This document shows positions 6,537-14,189 of a DNA stretch of 33,163 nucleotides, one piece after another (position 1 is the stretch's first letter; each line of letters starts with the position of its first letter). The notes under the pieces were generated by a model. It worked only from the letters and a program-made list of their open reading frames with translations, searched no databases and was not told the DNA's origin. The translations under genes were made by a program, and so were the position numbers. This stretch comes from an uncultured Lachnospiraceae bacterium (GTDB lineage Bacteria; Bacillota; Clostridia; Lachnospirales; Lachnospiraceae), in NCBI GenBank assembly GCA_910588895.1, contig CAJUSS010000021.1, positions 1 to 33,163 of the forward strand, in the 5' to 3' direction.

Positions 6537-8342
6537 ATGGATGCGTCCAATTATGAAGAGATCGTCAGGCGGCGCCAGGCCAGACGGCAGGCGGAGCGGG
6601 CCAGACGAAGGCGCAAGGTGTCGATCATATATATGATGCTGATCGTCGCGGTCATAGCAGTGGCTGCGGCAGTGTATATGTTTATCGGGGAAAGGAGCCG
6701 ACAGGCCGGGGCCGGAGCCGGATCCCAGGGAGGGGACAGCCAGCAGATGGGGGATGGCCCGATGGGAGCGGGTGACGTGCAGCTTTCGGAAGGTCCCTCG
6801 GACGGTGAGGAGCAGACGGCCGGTGACGGACAGGTACCCGGCGAAGGGCAGACCGATGAAGGTCAGTCAGAAGGCCAGGAGGGGCAGACCGCTGAAGGTC
6901 AGCCGATCGGCACGGACGGCAAAGAGCAGAACATCTTCGCGCGTTTTGTCACATGGCTGAAAAGCTGGTGGAAGGGCTTGTTCCATCCAAAAGAAAGAGC
7001 GCTCACATCTGACCAGACCGATCCTCCTTCTCCGGAGAGCAGTGAAGGTAAAGAGCCCCAGACCGATCCCGCGACGATCTTTATCCAGGGGGAGGGAGGC
7101 ACGGCACAGACCGGGCGGGATTCGCGGGTGGTGGATATGAGCACACCGGAAGGGCGGCTGACCGGTCTGCTAGCGGAAGCCGACGATCTGGCGGCAGGCT
7201 ATGACTATGATAAGGCCATCGCCCTCTTACAGGATAACGAGGAGTTTTCAGGTACAGAGGAGGTAGCGGCTGCCATAGCAGGCTATGAAGCGACATGTGC
7301 CGGACTGGTGGAACAGGATATCACCAAGATCCCCCATGTGTTCTTCCATTCGATCATCATGGATACGGAAAAGGCCTTTGACGGGGATACAAGAGAAAAG
7401 GGCTATAACCAGGTGATGACCACAAAAAGCGAGCTGGATAAGATCTTGCAGGAGATGTATGACCGGGGCTATGTCCTTGTGCGGCTCCACGATATGGCCC
7501 ACGAAGAGGTGGACGAGAACGGACAGGTGAAGATGGTGCGAGGGAAGATCATGCTCCCGGAAGGCAAGAAAGCCGTTGTCATGTCCCAGGATGATGTATG
7601 TTATTACCCGTATATGGATGGGGACGGCTTTGCCAGCAGGATCGTCATCGGGGAGGACGGTAAGCCTACCTGCGAGATGAAACTGGACGACGGCACGACG
7701 GTCACGGGCGAGTACGACCTGGTCCCGATCCTGGAAGCGTTCATCCAGGAGCATCCTGATTTTTCCTATAAAGGAGCCAGGGCAGTCATCGCCTTTACCG
7801 GTTATGAGGGCATCTTAGGCTACCGCACAGCCGCCTCTTACAAGGAAAAAAATCCTGATTACGAGGCAGACTGTGAGCAGGCGGCCCGCGTGGCCCAGTG
7901 CCTGCGGGATAATGGCTGGGAGCTGGCTTCCCACAGCTGGGGCCACCGGAACTTAGGGCAGATCGAGTTTGACAAATTTAAGGAAGATACGGATAAATGG
8001 GAAGCGGAGGTAGAATCCCTGATCGGTCCAACGGATATCATCCTGTACCCCTTTGGCGCGGAGATCGGCGACTGGCATCCTTATACGATGGACAATGAGC
8101 GCTATGTTTATCTCCATGAGGTAGGCTTCCGGTATTTCTGCAATGTGGACTCCAGTCAGGCCTGGGTGCAGGTGGGCGAGGACTATCTGCGCCAGGGGCG
8201 CTATAACCTGGACGGCTACCGCATGTGGCAGGATATCGTGGTCAACCAGGAGGGCGGCAGCGGAAGACGGGTATTAGGCGACTTTTTCAATGCCGAGGAT
8301 GTCTTTGATCCGGCAAGGCCCACACCGGTGGAGTGGGATTAG
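6537..8342 (+). CDS. membrane-anchored polysaccharide deacetylase-like protein (NodB/CE4 fold)
   Basis: A 601-residue protein. A short Arg-rich cytoplasmic segment precedes one membrane helix (about 28-50). Then comes a long Gly/Gln/Glu/Asp-rich linker (51-190) and an extracellular domain. CE4 motifs can be seen: SQDDV (350-354) in the place of the usual TFDDG, SHSWGH with His466 and His470, and YPFG (504-507). The two His and one Asp would hold the metal. The family removes acetyl groups from peptidoglycan or other glycans. The changed first motif leaves the exact activity open. It has its own promoter and ends at a strong bidirectional terminator shared with the convergent carboxypeptidase gene. 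Confidence 0.75.
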   Translation: MDASNYEEIVRRRQARRQAERARRRRKVSIIYMMLIVAVIAVAAAVYMFIGERSRQAGAGAGSQGGDSQQMGDGPMGAGDVQLSEGPSDGEEQTAGDGQVPGEGQTDEGQSEGQEGQTAEGQPIGTDGKEQNIFARFVTWLKSWWKGLFHPKERALTSDQTDPPSPESSEGKEPQTDPATIFIQGEGGTAQTGRDSRVVDMSTPEGRLTGLLAEADDLAAGYDYDKAIALLQDNEEFSGTEEVAAAIAGYEATCAGLVEQDITKIPHVFFHSIIMDTEKAFDGDTREKGYNQVMTTKSELDKILQEMYDRGYVLVRLHDMAHEEVDENGQVKMVRGKIMLPEGKKAVVMSQDDVCYYPYMDGDGFASRIVIGEDGKPTCEMKLDDGTTVTGEYDLVPILEAFIQEHPDFSYKGARAVIAFTGYEGILGYRTAASYKEKNPDYEADCEQAARVAQCLRDNGWELASHSWGHRNLGQIEFDKFKEDTDKWEAEVESLIGPTDIILYPFGAEIGDWHPYTMDNERYVYLHEVGFRYFCNVDSSQAWVQVGEDYLRQGRYNLDGYRMWQDIVVNQEGGSGRRVLGDFFNAEDVFDPARPTPVEWD

Positions 8343-8356
8343 GAACAGAGACGGAC

Positions 8357-8405
8357 AAAGTAAAGGACCGGGCCCTGTGCTGCACAGGGCCCGGTCCTTT
8401 ACTTT
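8357..8405. terminator. bidirectional terminator, 49-bp near-perfect palindrome
   Basis: The 24 bases at 8357-8380 are fully complementary to 8382-8405 with one base between them. The outer ends carry AAAG on the left and CTTTT on the right, giving T runs on both strands. It separates the convergent deacetylase and carboxypeptidase genes. Confidence 0.85.
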
Positions 8406-8431
8406 TGAGGATACAGAGCTTTGGTCCCCGC

Positions 8432-10018
8432 TCATCCAAAGAACGTATAGTCTGGACGGGCGATCTCCCGGACCGGCAGCGTCCCTTCGCCTAAACGGAG
8501 CATCCACAGGGACAAAAGCCGCTTCCAGTAGTCGGAGAAAGCCGCCTTCTCCACATCCTTTTGGAACAGCACCGGCACCTTGCCGATCGTTTCACCATTT
8601 AGACGATAGTCGATCCACCCGGCCTGGGAACCGGCGACGACGGGCGCGTCTGCATATTCTTGGAGGATCAGCTCCTTTTCAATGGCGGAAAAGTCCTCTC
8701 CTTTTAGACTTAAATAGGAGAAGCTGCCGTCATAGCGGAGGGGGACTGTATCCTCCTTTCCGTTTTTTACGGGGATCGTTGGCAGAGGCAGCATTTCCGT
8801 ATCCTGGTACATGCGGCAGTTGGCAAAGCCGTAATTTAAAAGGGTCAGCGCGTCATTAAAACGGGCCTTATAATCCGGGGCGGCCATGATGGAGGCGATC
8901 AGGCGGATCCCGTCCTTCTCGGCGGTCCCGGAAAAGCAGTACTTTGCCAGGGAGGTGGAGCCGGTCTTTAAGCCGGTGACCGTGAAATCGGTGGACATCT
9001 TTAACAGCTTATTGGTATTAGAAAGACCGAATTCCTTGGTGCCCTGCTTGGTCACATGGGTGATCGTGTCCATCCAGATGGTGGAATAGTTATGGATCTG
9101 GGGATAACGGTCGATCAGCTCCCGGCTCATCAGGGCGATATCCCGGGCGGTGGTCACATGGGCAGGGGAGTCGGTCAGCCCGCAGCAGTCCTCGAAATGC
9201 GTGTTCGTCATGCCGAGACCGGCAGCCCGCTCGTTCATCATCCGGACGAACTCCCCTTCGCTGCCGGCGATGTGTTCGGCCATGGCTACGGAAGCATCGT
9301 TCCCGGAGGCGATGACGATACATTTGATCATGGTCTCCACGGTCTGTGTCTCCCCCTCCTCTAAAAAGACCTGGGAGCCGCCCATGGACTTTGCATTGGC
9401 GCTGGTGGTGACTATATCGTCCAGCTTGATCTTTCCGGACTCTAAGGCATCGAAGATGAGGATCAGCGTCATGATCTTGGTGATGCTGGCAGGGCTCCTG
9501 GGTGTGTCGGCATTTTTTTCATAGATGACCTGGCCAGTGGAGGCTTCCATCAGGAGGGCAGAAGGAGCGCTGACCTCTGGGCCGGAGGTGGGGGCGGGCT
9601 GCACCTGCTCTTGTGCGTCCTGCCCTTGCGGCAGGGCTCCATCCTGGATCGGGGGCTGGGAGGAGACTGGTTCTTGTGAAGGGGCAGATGCTCCAGACTG
9701 TGCCGGCTCCTGTGTCTGCCCCTGGCTTTGGCCGGCGGCCGATGTCTGGGGCGCGGAGGAGATGGCAAGGGCAGACCAGACATCAGCGGCCTGGATATCC
9801 GTGGCTTGGGCATCGGCGGCTGGATCATCGGCGGCCAGGGAGGTATCCTCTGGCGGTCCCGCCAGCTTGGGCGTGGTGGGCCGGGCTGCAGCCTGAGCCG
9901 GCAGGACGAGCGTGAGATGAGCGCCCGGAGGCTGCAGAGTGAGCAGAAGGGCCAGAAGAATGCAGGACCGGAAAGAAAAATGGTGGGGGCGGCGTATGTC
10001 AGATGGGAAAGGTCTCAT
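8432..10018 (-). CDS. D-alanyl-D-alanine carboxypeptidase (peptidase S11, DacA/DacF type)
   Basis: A 528-residue protein. Start at 10018 preferred because GGAG lies 8 bases upstream; an ATG at 10024 and a TTG at 10036 are alternatives. An N-terminal hydrophobic segment (18-40) is a signal peptide. A low-complexity Gln/Pro/Ala linker (50-150) follows. The S11 catalytic domain has SITK (Ser178, Lys181), SGN (238-240) and KTG (351-353). A PBP5-like C-terminal domain ends with an amphipathic stretch near FSDYWKRLLSLWMLRL, which usually docks to the membrane. It trims the terminal D-Ala of peptidoglycan pentapeptides outside the cell. It is divergent from a second S11 gene at 10208. Confidence 0.9.
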   Translation of the reverse strand: MRPFPSDIRRPHHFSFRSCILLALLLTLQPPGAHLTLVLPAQAAARPTTPKLAGPPEDTSLAADDPAADAQATDIQAADVWSALAISSAPQTSAAGQSQGQTQEPAQSGASAPSQEPVSSQPPIQDGALPQGQDAQEQVQPAPTSGPEVSAPSALLMEASTGQVIYEKNADTPRSPASITKIMTLILIFDALESGKIKLDDIVTTSANAKSMGGSQVFLEEGETQTVETMIKCIVIASGNDASVAMAEHIAGSEGEFVRMMNERAAGLGMTNTHFEDCCGLTDSPAHVTTARDIALMSRELIDRYPQIHNYSTIWMDTITHVTKQGTKEFGLSNTNKLLKMSTDFTVTGLKTGSTSLAKYCFSGTAEKDGIRLIASIMAAPDYKARFNDALTLLNYGFANCRMYQDTEMLPLPTIPVKNGKEDTVPLRYDGSFSYLSLKGEDFSAIEKELILQEYADAPVVAGSQAGWIDYRLNGETIGKVPVLFQKDVEKAAFSDYWKRLLSLWMLRLGEGTLPVREIARPDYTFFG

Positions 10019-10124
10019 AGTCATGTCTCCGATCAAAGGGATCCTCGTTCTAGTCTATGTGACGATCGAAGATCAAATGTCATAAAATCGTAAGCAGTTT
10101 GCTGCGGCAAGTTTTGGGATGGTA

Positions 10125-10133
10125 TGCTATAAT
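10125..10133 (+). promoter_or_regulatory. extended -10 promoter of the second carboxypeptidase gene
   Basis: TGcTATAAT (10125-10133) is a TG-extended -10 in the same TATGCTATAAT context as at 6341. No good -35 is visible, which is normal for extended -10 promoters. It is about 75 bp upstream of the start codon. Confidence 0.55.
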
Positions 10134-10207
10134 CGAAAAAGACACTTGGCGCGGATCTTGATAGACGAAGACCAGGATCCTTATTGACGGAAAGCGGAGG
10201 ACGGCAG

Positions 10208-11581
10208 ATGAAGATGGGGAAGAGGCTCCTTTGTGTGGGAGCGGCATTTAGTATACTTTGCAGCAGCGTGGTCTTTGGAGAGGAAGTAGTCCCTCCTAAT
10301 CCTTTATCCGGCGGTCTGCCTGCGGCCTCCGGGACCCTGGGGCAGGGGCCGGGAGGAACGGCGAACGGCCAGACCATAGGGAATGTGACTGTAGGAGGGT
10401 TGCCGGCCCCTGGGGGGACAGGCGCAGTTTCGGGGAGTCTTTCTCCGGCGGCAGGCAGTACGGCCTCTCAGAACGCGGGGGGCAGCGGGCTCCAGACAGA
10501 GGCCGGTGTATCCCAGGCAGCAGGCAGCGTATCGGTGCCGGTAGTGGAGGCAGAGGGAGCGGTCCTGCTGGATTGCCGGACCGGTCAGGTGCTTTTTGGG
10601 AAAAATGAGGATACCCAGTTCTATCCGGCCAGCATCACAAAGGTGATGACTGCACTGCTGACCATAGAGAACTGTGGTCTTCAGGATACGGTCACCTTTT
10701 CCCAGACCGCTACCACAAACCTGGAGTCCGGGGCAGTGACTTTGGATCTGACGGCCGGAGATCAGCTGACGGTGGAGCAGTGTCTCTATGCCCTGCTCTT
10801 AAAATCAGCCAACGAGGTGGCGAACGGTCTGGCAGAGCATATATCCGGCAGTGTCAGCGCCTTTGCGGATAAGATGAACGCCCGGGCGGCCCAGCTTGGC
10901 TGCACGGGGACCCATTTTGCAAATCCGAACGGCTTAAACGATGCGTCGCATGTAACGACCCCACATGATATGGCATTGATCGCAAGGGCAGCTTATGCAG
11001 ATCCTACCTTATCTAAGATCTCCACCACCACATCCTATCAGATCCCAGCGACGATCAAGGGAGGGGCAAAAACAGTCACCATGGGTCATAAGATGGTCTA
11101 TCCTACGGATCCCCGCTATTATCCGGGCATGGTAGGAGGAAAGACCGGCTATACCTCCAAGGCGGGGAACACGCTGGTGACCTGTGTGGAGAAGGATGGG
11201 ACCCGGCTGGTGGCCGTGGTCATGAAGGCCAGCGGGACCCATTACACCGATACAAAGGCGATGCTGGACTATGGCTTTGCATTGGCGGCTGCCGGGGCGG
11301 GAGCGACCGGCGGCCAGGGCGGTGGAGCCGGGGGAGCAGCTGGCGGCCAGGGCGGTGGAGCCGGGTACAGCCAGGGACCAGGCGCAGCGGCGGGCATAAA
11401 GACCGGCTGGGTCCAGGTCGGAGATGACTGGTATCACTACCAGGCGTCCGGAGAGATGACCAAGAATGCCTGGGTAAAGTCGAAAGAGAAGTGGTATTAT
11501 CTGGGCGCGGATGGGGTGATGCTGAAAAACACCACTACACCAGATGGATATACGGTAGGAGCGGATGGTGCCTGGCAGTGA
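10208..11581 (+). CDS. D-alanyl-D-alanine carboxypeptidase (S11) with cell-wall-binding repeats
   Basis: A 457-residue protein; GGAGG lies 7 bases before the ATG at 10208. Signal peptide (1-24), then a Gly/Ala/Ser-rich linker (30-110). The S11 domain has SITK (Ser142, Lys145), SAN (200-202) and KTG (312-314). A Gly-rich hinge (363-397) encoded by a near-exact 24-bp direct repeat leads to two choline-binding-type repeats (399-457; GWVQVGDDWYHY, KWYYLGADG). The repeats should hold the enzyme on the cell wall, unlike the membrane-associated paralogue encoded divergently at 8432-10018. The pair may trim different peptidoglycan pools. Confidence 0.9.
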   Translation: MKMGKRLLCVGAAFSILCSSVVFGEEVVPPNPLSGGLPAASGTLGQGPGGTANGQTIGNVTVGGLPAPGGTGAVSGSLSPAAGSTASQNAGGSGLQTEAGVSQAAGSVSVPVVEAEGAVLLDCRTGQVLFGKNEDTQFYPASITKVMTALLTIENCGLQDTVTFSQTATTNLESGAVTLDLTAGDQLTVEQCLYALLLKSANEVANGLAEHISGSVSAFADKMNARAAQLGCTGTHFANPNGLNDASHVTTPHDMALIARAAYADPTLSKISTTTSYQIPATIKGGAKTVTMGHKMVYPTDPRYYPGMVGGKTGYTSKAGNTLVTCVEKDGTRLVAVVMKASGTHYTDTKAMLDYGFALAAAGAGATGGQGGGAGGAAGGQGGGAGYSQGPGAAAGIKTGWVQVGDDWYHYQASGEMTKNAWVKSKEKWYYLGADGVMLKNTTTPDGYTVGADGAWQ

Positions 11582-11620
11582 GCACGCAGATGAGCGAGAG
11601 ATCCCAACAGATGCCAAATG

Positions 11621-11660
11621 TTTACTTTAAAAGTCCCGTGGTCGGGCGCATGAAGGTTTA
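11621..11660. repeat. bipartite dispersed repeat, short copy
   Basis: tttactttaaaagtc (11621-11635) and gtcgggcgcatgaaggttta (11641-11660) match blocks at 316-330 and 408-427 with one mismatch each. Only 5 bases separate them here. A small CCCG-tggt-CGGG hairpin is formed. It lies 40 bp after the stop of the carboxypeptidase gene. At both loci the repeat sits in a gene's 3' region. Confidence 0.55.
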
Positions 11661-11667
11661 GAAAGAG

Positions 11668-11710
11668 AAGAGGAAGGTCTAGTGCGGCGGCATGGGCCTC
11701 CTCTTTTTTT
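11668..11710 (+). terminator. terminator of the second carboxypeptidase gene
   Basis: AAGAGGAAGG (11668-11677) pairs with CCTCCTCTT (11697-11705) with one bulged base. Seven T residues (11704-11710) follow. It isolates the carboxypeptidase transcript from the downstream cassette. Confidence 0.75.
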
Positions 11711-11784
11711 GGAGTGGGCGAAGGTGTTTGCTGCGCTGCTCATAAAGCATAGCCTGGATCGAAGTTTGTGCAAGAGGGGAAGGA

Positions 11785-11811
11785 GGTCTATGGGATCCCA
11801 TAAGATAGACC
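11785..11811. promoter_or_regulatory. palindrome upstream of the invertible cassette
   Basis: TATGGGATCCCATA (11789-11802) is a perfect 14-bp palindrome. Overlapping it, GGTCTAT (11785-11791) pairs with ATAGACC (11805-11811). It is about 60-80 bp upstream of the TATAAT at 11869 and could be an operator controlling the cassette promoter. No gene is seen in 11711-11940. Confidence 0.4.
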
Positions 11812-11845
11812 GGATGCCCGAAAAGAGAAAAATGGAAGAAAGGGG

Positions 11846-11874
11846 TTTTGTGCAGAGGAAGATCAAGGTATAAT
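11846..11874 (+). promoter_or_regulatory. candidate fixed promoter reading into the invertible segment
   Basis: A perfect -10, TATAAT (11869-11874), faces right towards the left recombination site 66 bp away. The -35 is poor: TTTTGT at 17 bases, or TTGTGC at 15 bases. It lies outside the invertible segment and after a terminator. In the present orientation it would read antisense through the glycosyltransferase gene and on to the recombinase gene. Confidence 0.45.
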
Positions 11875-11940
11875 AGAGATACCAGAAAGATAGAGATGGG
11901 ATCTGGCGGATAAAGGCTGGAGGATTTTGATCATTTAGGG

Positions 11941-11962
11941 TGGATAATAGAGGATTATCCTT
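11941..11962 (+). other. left recombination site (inverted repeat L)
   Basis: A 22-bp sequence whose 19-bp core is GGATAATAGAGGATTATCC (11942-11960), identical to the reverse complement of 13105-13126. The core has 7-bp dyad arms around asymmetric AGAGG, as expected of a tyrosine-recombinase site. The glycosyltransferase stop codon (11955-11957) is inside the segment-proximal arm. Confidence 0.8.
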
Positions 11963-12989
11963 TATTATATATGTACCATCGTGCCTGCTCTATAAATTTC
12001 TGAAAACTTTCCGCATCCAATGCCTGATACAGAGCATTAAAAAGGATACGGTCCAGACCAGAAAAGGTATCTGCATATAAAGCCATTATGTCGTCGGGGA
12101 TACGTTGGCGGAGCACCTCCCGCTGCAGCTGATAATAAGAAAACGAGGGGCGATCATAACGGAAAACGAGACATCGCATAAAATGCATCGCACAATACAG
12201 ACCGTCATACTCTAATTCTGCGCGATAGCTCTGCAGCAGCCCGCGTTTTTCATAATCTTCCCATTTTATCAGCTGTATGGTGACCCTGTCTAAGTGGTGT
12301 GGATCATTCATGGCATGGACCGTGGATGAGTCGCGCATAAAGTAATGGTATAGCCGTTTTTGGACTATATAGATCGTATCTGCATAGATATGCAGTAACG
12401 GATACCAATAGTTATCTTCATAGAGCAATCCTTCGGGAAAATAGATCTGATGGTCCAGGAGCAGTTCTTTTCGGATGATCTTTGCCCAGGCGAAGATATT
12501 TAAAGGTTTTTGGATGAGCATTTCTTTTTTCCTTTCTACTGTATCGGAACAGAGAGCCTGACCTTCTCCTTCGCCCCTGCTTTTTTCATCAAAATAGACA
12601 AGAGATGCAGACGGATCTGTGGCTGCGCCACAGGCCACTACATCATAGCTCTGATGTGCGATGGGCGCATATAACTGTTCAAAATAGTCCGGTTCCAGCC
12701 AATCATCACCATCTACAAAGGCGATGTACGGAGCAGATGCATGTCGCAAGCCCAGATTTCGGGCCGCACCCTGCCTCCGGTTCACATCCTGGCGGATGAG
12801 CAGCATATGCTCCGGAAACTTTTGTTCCCATTTCTGCAGACGTTCCCATGTGCCATCTGTAGAAGCGTCGTCAACACAGATGACCTCCATGCTATCAAGC
12901 CCGATCGTCTGTACCGCCACAGATGCTATACATCGATCGATCCAACGTGCTATATTGTAGCACGGGATGATCACACTGATCTTTTTCAT
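11955..12989 (-). CDS. family 2 glycosyltransferase, predicted phase-variable
   Basis: A 344-residue protein. The N-terminal GT-A domain is clear: VSVIIPCYN-like strand (4-11), VDDASTD (39-45) and FVDGDDW (91-97) with the DxD metal/nucleotide-sugar site at 93-95. No membrane segment is evident; such enzymes act at the inner membrane face on capsule, teichoic acid or other surface glycans. The acceptor is unknown. Minus-strand GGAAGGA lies 4 bases before the ATG. The stop TAA is formed by the left recombination site, so the reading frame ends identically in either orientation. No strong promoter is visible upstream of it on the minus strand, either inside the segment or beyond the right site. 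Codon use is AT-richer than in the surrounding operons. Confidence 0.9.
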   Translation of the reverse strand: MKKISVIIPCYNIARWIDRCIASVAVQTIGLDSMEVICVDDASTDGTWERLQKWEQKFPEHMLLIRQDVNRRQGAARNLGLRHASAPYIAFVDGDDWLEPDYFEQLYAPIAHQSYDVVACGAATDPSASLVYFDEKSRGEGEGQALCSDTVERKKEMLIQKPLNIFAWAKIIRKELLLDHQIYFPEGLLYEDNYWYPLLHIYADTIYIVQKRLYHYFMRDSSTVHAMNDPHHLDRVTIQLIKWEDYEKRGLLQSYRAELEYDGLYCAMHFMRCLVFRYDRPSFSYYQLQREVLRQRIPDDIMALYADTFSGLDRILFNALYQALDAESFQKFIEQARWYIYNKG

Positions 12990-13104
12990 GATGTCCTTCC
13001 CGATCTTAGATCCGGCGATAGGGATCCTGTGCCTGGATCAGACCTTTACTTTTTTACTCATCAAGATATGCGGGCCTGTGTTGTGTCCGGAGATGACAGT
13101 GGCC

Positions 13105-13126
13105 AAGGATAATCCTCTATTATCCA
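13105..13126 (-). other. right recombination site (inverted repeat R)
   Basis: Exact reverse complement of the 22 bp at 11941-11962; core GGATAATCCTCTATTATCC at 13107-13125 on the plus strand. The central CCTCT fixes the orientation opposite to the left site. I found no third copy in the window. Confidence 0.8.
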
Positions 13127-13155
13127 TGGCTCTCGCAGCCTGGATCTTCGGGAAG

Positions 13156-13188
13156 ACAGGCCTTTTATCTGTATGATACAAGGCCTGT
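13156..13188. promoter_or_regulatory. 9-bp inverted repeat between right site and recombinase gene
   Basis: ACAGGCCTT (13156-13164) is perfectly complementary to AAGGCCTGT (13180-13188). Neither strand has a following T run, so it is a poor terminator. It may be an accessory protein-binding site for the switch, or an mRNA structure ahead of the recombinase gene. Confidence 0.45.
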
Positions 13189-13274
13189 GGGCCGATGGCC
13201 GCAAAAAGAGGCAGGACCGTGCTCTCACTCGGTACTTGTGGGGATACACTCTCAAAAAAGGAGGACAGACCATC

Positions 13275-14189
13275 ATGGATATGAAAAAAGAGGTAGAACG
13301 ATATCTGGGATTTTGTAAATATCGTAAGCGATTGAGCCAAAACACGTTGAAGGCTTATGGGATCGATCTGAAACAGTTTCTGGGATGTGTTGGGGAAGCG
13401 GTATTTCAGAGAGCAGAGATCGAAGATTATATAACGAGTTTACATAAAAAATACAAGCAAAAGACTGTGAAAAGGAAGATCGCAAGCGTTAAGGCATTTT
13501 ATAGGTATCTTGATGAGACGGAACGCTTAGATGGACCGAACCCGTTTAACAAGATACATGTAAAATTCAGGGAATCGGAGATCCTGCCGCGGATCATCCC
13601 AAGAAATGAGATCGAAAGATTATTAGACCATATGTATGCGGAGATAAAGGGGGGATCAAAACGGTCGACCATTTATCGAGATCTGGCGGTCATTGAACTG
13701 TTTTTTGCTACAGGTGCCAGGGTATATGAGATCTCGAATCTGAAAAGGCAAGACATCGATCTGGAGTGTGGTATCGTTAAGCTGATGGGGAAAGGAGGTA
13801 AAGAACGTTATGTGCAGATCGGGAATCCGGATGTATTGCGGCTGATGGGACAGTACTATGCATTTGACCGGGAGAGGATCGAAGATAGTGGTTTTTTCTT
13901 TTTGAACAGATCGGGAACGCGGTTTACCGAACAGTCGATCCGAAAGATGATCCGCAAAAATACTTTGTTAGCTAAAAATGCTGTGCAGATCACGCCTCAC
14001 ATGTTCCGACACTCGGTAGCTACCTATTTGTTGGAGGAAGGCGTAGATATCACATATATCCAGAGGTTATTAGGCCACAGTTCCATCCGGACGACCCAGA
14101 TCTATCTCCATGTCGCTTCCAAAAGACAGATGGAGATCTTAAGAGAGAAGCACCCTAGAAATAAGATGCGGGTAGGGAAGGCGGCATGA
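13275..14189 (+). CDS. tyrosine recombinase (XerC/D-like), predicted invertase of the adjacent switch
   Basis: A 304-residue protein. Start at 13275 chosen because GGAGG lies 10 bases upstream and the product then begins with a normal SAM-like N-terminal core-binding domain (about 3-90). The catalytic domain has all conserved residues: Arg149 (TGARVYEIS), Lys in GKGGKER (173/176), His242 and Arg245 (PHMFRH), His268 (LLGHSS) and Tyr277 (TQIYLHV). Family members resolve, integrate or invert DNA between short dyad sites without cofactors. The adjacent inverted sites make invertase the best guess over housekeeping XerC/XerD or an island integrase. Overlaps a small ORF by ATGA. AT-rich compared with neighbours. 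Confidence 0.9.
   Translation: MDMKKEVERYLGFCKYRKRLSQNTLKAYGIDLKQFLGCVGEAVFQRAEIEDYITSLHKKYKQKTVKRKIASVKAFYRYLDETERLDGPNPFNKIHVKFRESEILPRIIPRNEIERLLDHMYAEIKGGSKRSTIYRDLAVIELFFATGARVYEISNLKRQDIDLECGIVKLMGKGGKERYVQIGNPDVLRLMGQYYAFDRERIEDSGFFFLNRSGTRFTEQSIRKMIRKNTLLAKNAVQITPHMFRHSVATYLLEEGVDITYIQRLLGHSSIRTTQIYLHVASKRQMEILREKHPRNKMRVGKAA

Larger units (their letters stand above)
11941..13126. mobile_element. predicted invertible DNA segment carrying a glycosyltransferase gene
   Basis: About 1.19 kb bounded by perfect 22-bp inverted repeats. It contains one complete gene (11955-12989, minus) and 115 bp of its upstream region. A tyrosine recombinase gene lies 149 bp to the right. Inverted orientation of the sites predicts inversion, not excision. 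The base composition of the segment and the recombinase gene looks clearly AT-richer than neighbouring genes, consistent with acquisition as a unit. Inversion is inferred, not seen. Confidence 0.7.

Noticed and set aside
6434..6556. 40-residue ORF (starts MVITGNTIGT) ahead of the deacetylase gene
   Set aside because: No ribosome binding site at a usable distance, and it overlaps the deacetylase start by 20 bp. Kept out of the gene list, though a leader peptide is not impossible.
11941..11962. Reading the GGATAAT/ATTATCC hairpin as an ordinary terminator of the glycosyltransferase gene
   Set aside because: No T run follows on either strand, the stem is AT-rich, and an exact inverted copy lies on the other side of the gene, which a terminator does not explain.
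13275..14189. Recombinase as integrase of a genomic island or as housekeeping XerC/XerD
   Set aside because: No tRNA, no direct att-like repeats and no other mobility genes are nearby. The adjacent inverted sites explain it better, though a housekeeping role cannot be fully excluded without the rest of the genome.
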